DNA of 64,000 nucleotides from Elymus sibiricus (taxonomy: Eukaryota > Streptophyta > Magnoliopsida > Poales > Poaceae): contig CM077673.1 of assembly GCA_039707655.1 (NCBI GenBank), positions 3,110,001-3,174,000 of the forward strand, given 5' to 3'. This document shows, piece by piece, positions 59,496 to 64,000 of the stretch; within the stretch, counting starts at the first letter, position 1, and every line of letters begins with the position of its first letter. The notes beneath the pieces are model-generated. The model was given only the letters and a program-made list of their open reading frames with translations. It was not told the origin of the DNA and ran no database searches. The translations under genes were made by a program, and so were the position numbers.

Positions 59496-60614
59496 AGCAG
59501 ATTTTGTGTGTCCCGGCTAGTTTTCTATGCTACTACTCACTAATTTTGGGTCCCGGGGTGATCCAAACGTCCGGGGAACCCCGGGGTCCGCATATGGGGA
59601 CCGGGCCAAAACTCGCAGATTTGGTCCATTCTTACCAGTTTTCTATGCTATTATTCACTGGTTTTTGGTAGTTGTGGTCGTCCGAACATTCGGGGAAGCT
59701 CGGGATGCGGTTACGGGGACCTCGCTAAAACTAACAGATTTTGTCTGTTCCGGCCAGTTTTCTATGCTATTACTAACTGATTTTGGGTCCCGGGGTGATC
59801 CAAATGTTCGGGGAACCCCGGGGTCCGCTTACGGGGACTTCGCCAAAACTCGCAGATTTGGTCCATTCTTACCAGTTTTCTGTGCTATTATTCACTGTTT
59901 TTTGGTTGTCGTGGTCGTCCGAACGTTCGGGGAAGCCCGGGGTCCGGTTACGGGGACCTCGCAAACACTCGAAGATTTGGTCCATTCTTACCAGTTTTCT
60001 GTGCTATTATTCACTATTTTTTGGTTGTCGTGGTCGTCCAAACGTTCGGGGAAGCCCGTGCACCGGTTACGGGGACCTCGCCAAAACTTGCAGATTTGGT
60101 CCATTCTTACCAGTTTTCTGTGCTATTATTCACTGTTTTTAGTTGTCGTGGTCGTCCGAACGTTCGGGGAAGCCCGTGGACCGGTTATGGGGACCTCGCC
60201 AAAACTCGCAGATTTGGTCCATTCTTACCTGTTTTCTATGCTATTACTCACTCATTTTGGGTCCCGGGGCGATCCAAATGTTCGGGGAACCCCGGAGTCC
60301 GCTTACTGTGACCTCGCCAAAACTCGCAGATTTTGTCCATTCTGACCAGATTTCTATGCTATTATTCACTATTTTTTTGTTGTCGTGGTCGTCCGAACTT
60401 TCGGGGAAGCCCGTGGACCGGTTACGGGGACCTCGCCAAAACTAGCAGATTTTGCCTGTTCCGGCCAGTTTTCTATGCTACTATTCACTAATTTTGGGTC
60501 TCGAGGCGATCCAAACGTTCGGGGAACCCCGGGGTCCGTTTACGGGCACCTCGCCAAAACTCGCAGATTTGGTCCATTCTGACCAGTTTTCTATGCTATT
60601 ATTCACTGTTTTTG
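59400..60614 (+). repeat. Zone 4: 14-mer HOR, first (partial) unit
   Basis: Matches the following units at 1658 bp offset from about 59,400 (the base at 59,396 still differs) up to the class 1 start at 60,615. It holds the end of class 4 and classes 5, 6, 7, 8, 9a, 9b, 10, 11, 12 and 13. Marks of this zone are CTCGCTAAAACTAAC in class 7, TTACTGTGACC in class 11 and TTTTTAGTTGTCG before class 10. Confidence 0.88.
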
Positions 60615-62272
60615 GTTGTCGTGGTCGTCCCAACATTTGGGGATGCCCGGGGTCCGGTTACGGGGACGTCGCCAAAACTCGCAGATTTGGTCCATTCTTA
60701 CCAGTTTTGTATTCTATTATTCACTGTTTTTGGTTGTCGTGGTCGTCCCAACATTTGGAGATGCCCGGGGTCTGGTTACGGGGATCTCCCCAAAACTCGC
60801 AGATTTGGTCCATTCTTACCAGTTTTCTATGCTATTATTCACTGTTTTTTGGTTGTCGTGGTCGTCCGAACGTTTGGGGAAGCCCGGGGTCCGGTTACGG
60901 GGACCTCGCAAATATTCGCAGATTTGGTCCATTCTTACCAGTTTTCTATGCTATTACTCACTCATTTTGGGTCCCGGGGCGATCCAAATGTTCGGGGAAT
61001 CAGGGGGTCCGCTTATGGGGAGCTCGCCAAAACTCACAGATTTTGTCCATTCTGACCAAATTTCTATGCTATCATTCACTGTTTTTCGGTAGTCGTGGTC
61101 GTCCGAACGTTCGGGGAAGCCCGGGGTGCGGTTACGGGGACCTCGCCAAAACTAGCAGATTTTGTGTGTCCCGGCTAGTTTTCTATGCTACTACTCACTA
61201 ATTTTGGGTCCCGGGGCGATCCAAACGTCCGGGGAACCCCGGGGTCCGCATATGGGGACCGGGCCAAAACTCGCAGATTTGGTCCATTCTTACCAGTTTT
61301 CTATGCTATTATTCACTGGTTTTTGGTAGTTGTGGTCGTCCGAACATTCGGGGAAGCTCGGGATGCGGTTACGGGGACCTCGCTAAAACTAACAGATTTT
61401 GTCTGTTCCGGCCAGTTTTCTATGCTATTACTAACTGATTTTGGGTCCCGGGGTGATCCAAATGTTCGGGGAACCCCGGGGTCCGCTTACGGGGACTTCG
61501 CCAAAACTCGCAGATTTGGTCCATTCTTACCAGTTTTCTGTGCTATTATTCACTGTTTTTTGGTTGTCGTGGTCGTCCGAACGTTCGGGGAAGCCCGGGG
61601 TCCGGTTACGGGGACCTCGCAAACACTCGAAGATTTGGTCCATTCTTACCAGTTTTCTGTGCTATTATTCACTATTTTTTGGTTGTCGTGGTCGTCCAAA
61701 CGTTCGGGGAAGCCCGTGCACCGGTTACGGGGACCTCGCCGAAACTTGCAGATTTGGTCCATTCTTACCAGTTTTCTGTGCTATTATTCACTGTTTTTAG
61801 TTGTCGTGGTCGTCCGAACGTTCGGGGAAGCCCGTGGACCGGTTATGGGGACCTCGCCAAAACTCGCAGATTTGGTCCATTCTTACCTGTTTTCTATGCT
61901 ATTACTCACTCATTTTGGGTCCCGGGGCGATCCAAATGTTCGGGGAACCCCGGAGTCCGCTTACTGTGACCTCGCCAAAACTCGCAGATTTTGTCCATTC
62001 TGACCAGATTTCTATGCTATTATTCACTATTTTTTTGTTGTCGTGGTCGTCCGAACTTTCGGGGAAGCCCGTGGACCGGTTACGGGGACCTCGCCAAAAC
62101 TAGCAGATTTTGCCTGTTCCGGCCAGTTTTCTATGCTACTATTCACTAATTTTGGGTCTCGAGGCGATCCAAACGTTCGGGGAACCCCGGGGTCCGTTTA
62201 CGGGCACCTCGCCAAAACTCGCAGATTTGGTCCATTCTGACCAGTTTTCTATGCTATTATTCACTGTTTTTG
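60615..62272 (+). repeat. Zone 4: 14-mer HOR unit (1658 bp)
   Basis: Complete unit in class 1 phase. The order is 1, 2, 3, 4, 5, 6, 7, 8, 9a, 9b, 10, 11, 12, 13, i.e. AAABABABAAABAB. It differs from the 13-mer by having 9a (CGCAAACACTCGAAG) and 9b (GTGCACCGG) in place of class 9. Class 1 has GGGTCCGGTTACGG rather than GGTTGG, class 2 has ATTTGGAGATGCC, and class 3 has CGCAAATATTCGC. A private change is CGCCGAAACTTGC near 61,738. Confidence 0.92.
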
Positions 62273-63930
62273 GTTGTCGTGGTCGTCCCAACATTTGGGG
62301 ATGCCCGGGGTCCGGTTACGGGGACGTCGCCAAAACTCGCAGATTTGGTCCATTCTTACCAGTTTTGTATTCTATTATTCACTGTTTTTGGTTGTCGTGG
62401 TCGTCCCAACATTTGGAGATGCCCGGGGTCTGGTTACGGGGATCTCCCCAAAACTCGCAGATTTGGTCCATTCTTACCAGTTTTCTATGCTATTATTCAC
62501 TGTTTTTTGGTTGTCGTGGTCGTCCGAACGTTTGGGGAAGCCCGGGGTCCGGTTACGGGGACCTCGCAAATATTCGCAGATTTGGTCCATTCTTACCAGT
62601 TTTCTATGCTATTACTCACTCATTTTGGGTCCCGGGGCGATCCAAATGTTCGGGGAATCAGGGGGTCCGCTTATGGGGAGCTCGCCAAAACTCACAGATT
62701 TTGTCCATTCTGACCAAATTTCTATGCTATCATTCACTGTTTTTCGGTAGTCGTGGTCGTCCGAACGTTCGGGGAAGCCCGGGGTGCGGTTACGGGGACC
62801 TCGCCAAAACTAGCAGATTTTGTGTGTCCCGGCTAGTTTTCTATGCTACTACTCACTAATTTTGGGTCCCGGGGCGATCCAAACGTCCGGGGAACCCCGG
62901 GGTCCGCATATGGGGACCGGGCCAAAACTCGCAGATTTGGTCCATTCTTACCAGTTTTCTATGCTATTATTCACTGGTTTTTGGTAGTTGTGGTCGTCCG
63001 AACATTCGGGGAAGCTCGGGATGCGGTTACGGGGACCTCGCTAAAACTAACAGATTTTGTCTGTTCCGGCCAGTTTTCTATGCTACTACTAACTGATTTT
63101 GGGTCCCGGGGTGATCCAAACGTTCGGGGAACCCCGGGGTCCGCTTACGGGGACTTCGCCAAAACTCGCAGATTTGGTCCATTCTTACCAGTTTTCTGTG
63201 CTATTATTCACTGTTTTTTGGTTGTCGTGGTCGTCCGAACGTTCGGGGAAGCCCGGGGTCCGGTTACGGGGACCTCGCAAACACTCGAAGATTTGGTCCA
63301 TTCTTACCAGTTTTCTGTGCTATTATTCACTATTTTTTGGTTGTCGTGGTCGTCCAAACGTTCGGGGAAGCCCGTGCACCGGTTACGGGGACCTCGCCAA
63401 AACTCGCAGATTTGGTCCATTCTTACCAGTTTTCTGTGCTATTATTCACTGTTTTTAGTTGTCGTGGTCGTCCGAACGTTCGGGGAAGCCCGTGGACCGG
63501 TTATGGGGACCTCGTCAAAACTCGCAGATTTGGTCCATTCTTACCTGTTTTCTATGCTATTACTCACTCATTTTGGGTCCCGGGGCGATCCAAATGTTCG
63601 GGGAACCCCGGAGTCCGCTTACTGTGACCTCGCCAAAACTCGCAGATTTTGTCCATTCTGACCAGATTTCTATGCTATTATTCACTATTTTTTTGTTGTC
63701 GTGGTCGTCCGAACTTTTGGGGAAGCCCATGGACCGGTTACGGGGACCTCGCCAAAACTAGCAAATTTTGCCTGTTCCGGCCAGTTTTCTATGCTACTAC
63801 TCACTAATTTTGGGTCTCGAGGCGATCCAAACGTTCGGGGAACCCCGGGGTCCGTTTACGGGCACCTCGCCAAAACTCGCAGATTTGGTCCATTCTGACC
63901 AGTTTTCTATGCTATTATTCACTGTTTTTG
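62273..63930 (+). repeat. Zone 4: 14-mer HOR unit (1658 bp)
   Basis: Second complete unit with the same order and length. Private changes in its right half are CTACTACTAACTG near 63,081, CTCGTCAAAAC near 63,512, GAACTTTTGGGGAAGCCC with CATGGACC near 63,712-63,733, and CTAGCAAATTTTGCC near 63,758. It also reads CCAAACGTTCGG in class 8, where the previous two units have CCAAATGTTCGG. Confidence 0.92.
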
Positions 63931-64000
63931 GTTGTCGTGGTCGTCCCAACATTTGGGGATGCCCGGGGTCCGGTTACGGGGACGTCGCCAAAACTCGCAG
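63931..64000 (+). repeat. Zone 4: start of a further 14-mer unit, cut by window end
   Basis: Begins as class 1 of the 14-mer (CCCAACATTTGGGGATG, GGGTCCGGTTACGGGGACG) and stops at the window edge, so the array continues beyond it. Confidence 0.85.

Larger units (their letters stand above)
1..64000 (+). repeat. Satellite array of ~118 bp monomers, entire window
   Basis: The same unit recurs from the first to the last base with no unique sequence between copies. Counting between successive GGTCCATTCT or equivalent positions gives steps of 117, 118, 119 and 118 bp near the start, and 115-120 bp in the reference unit at 26,111-27,646. All monomers read in one direction; I found no inverted block. 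Each has a GC-rich half with short palindromes, a conserved CCTCGCCAAAACTCGCAG box and an AT-rich half ending in 5-7 T. Monomers fall into type A and type B families arranged in higher-order repeats. This is the usual form of centromeric or heterochromatic satellite DNA in eukaryotes. The lineage cannot be told from the sequence alone, and the family is not one I recognise. The array is open at both ends. Confidence 0.97.

Noticed and set aside
1..64000. CRISPR array.
   Set aside because: Repeats are contiguous at about 118 bp with no unique spacers, and no cas genes are present.
1..64000. Ribosomal DNA intergenic spacer or tRNA/5S gene cluster.
   Set aside because: I see no rRNA, 5S or tRNA sequence between or within the monomers, and the HOR structure is not that of spacer subrepeats next to genes.
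1..64000. Telomeric or subtelomeric simple repeat.
   Set aside because: No TTAGGG-, TTTAGGG- or TTAGG-like tandem tract was found.
1..64000. Prokaryotic or viral repeat gene such as a large surface protein.
   Set aside because: The repeat length is not a multiple of three, frame is not kept between units, and no non-repeat gene context exists.

Overview
The whole 64 kb window is one uninterrupted tandem satellite array. I see no credible protein gene, RNA gene, transposon, CRISPR array or unique sequence. The unit is a monomer of about 118 bp (115-120 bp measured in a reference copy). Roughly 540 monomers lie head to tail, all in the same orientation. Each monomer has a GC-rich half rich in dyad symmetry (CCGAACGTTCGG or GTTCGGGGAACCCCGG types), a strongly conserved box (CCTCGCCAAAACTCGCAG) and an AT-rich half (TTTTCTATGCTATTATTCACT) ending in a T tract. 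Two families alternate irregularly. Type A carries GTCGTGGTCGTCC and a CCGGTTA-like segment. Type B carries GGTCCCGGGGCGATCC and a CCGCTTA-like segment.

This organisation is typical of a centromeric, pericentromeric or other heterochromatic satellite of a eukaryote. Many monomer differences are C-to-T or G-to-A changes at CpG, which suggests a genome with CpG methylation. I do not recognise the satellite family and cannot name the species or even the kingdom.

Layout. (1) About 1-14,650: a mosaic zone using the same monomer classes in several orders, built of overlapping large duplications with offsets of 3193, 4612, 2958, 7570 and 949 bp. (2) About 14,654-52,400: a regular higher-order repeat (HOR) of 13 monomers, 1536 bp, with the order AAABABABAABAB. 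It holds 25 complete units plus one partial. Four units are shortened: 944 bp (8-mer), 1417 bp twice (12-mer) and 1181 bp (10-mer). From about 30.7 to 46 kb two marked unit variants mostly alternate, giving a 3071 bp super-repeat. (3) About 52,400-59,495: two nearly identical copies of a 3548 bp (30-monomer) block. (4) About 59,400-64,000: a 14-monomer HOR of 1658 bp, close to the 13-mer except that class 9 is replaced by two monomers (9a, 9b). The array runs off both ends of the window.

Long open frames on the plus strand (up to 595 codons) come from a monomer that happens to lack plus-strand stops. They are not annotated as genes. The biological content is the record of satellite evolution: HOR formation, unequal exchange, hybrid monomers, local homogenisation and abrupt changes of HOR type.
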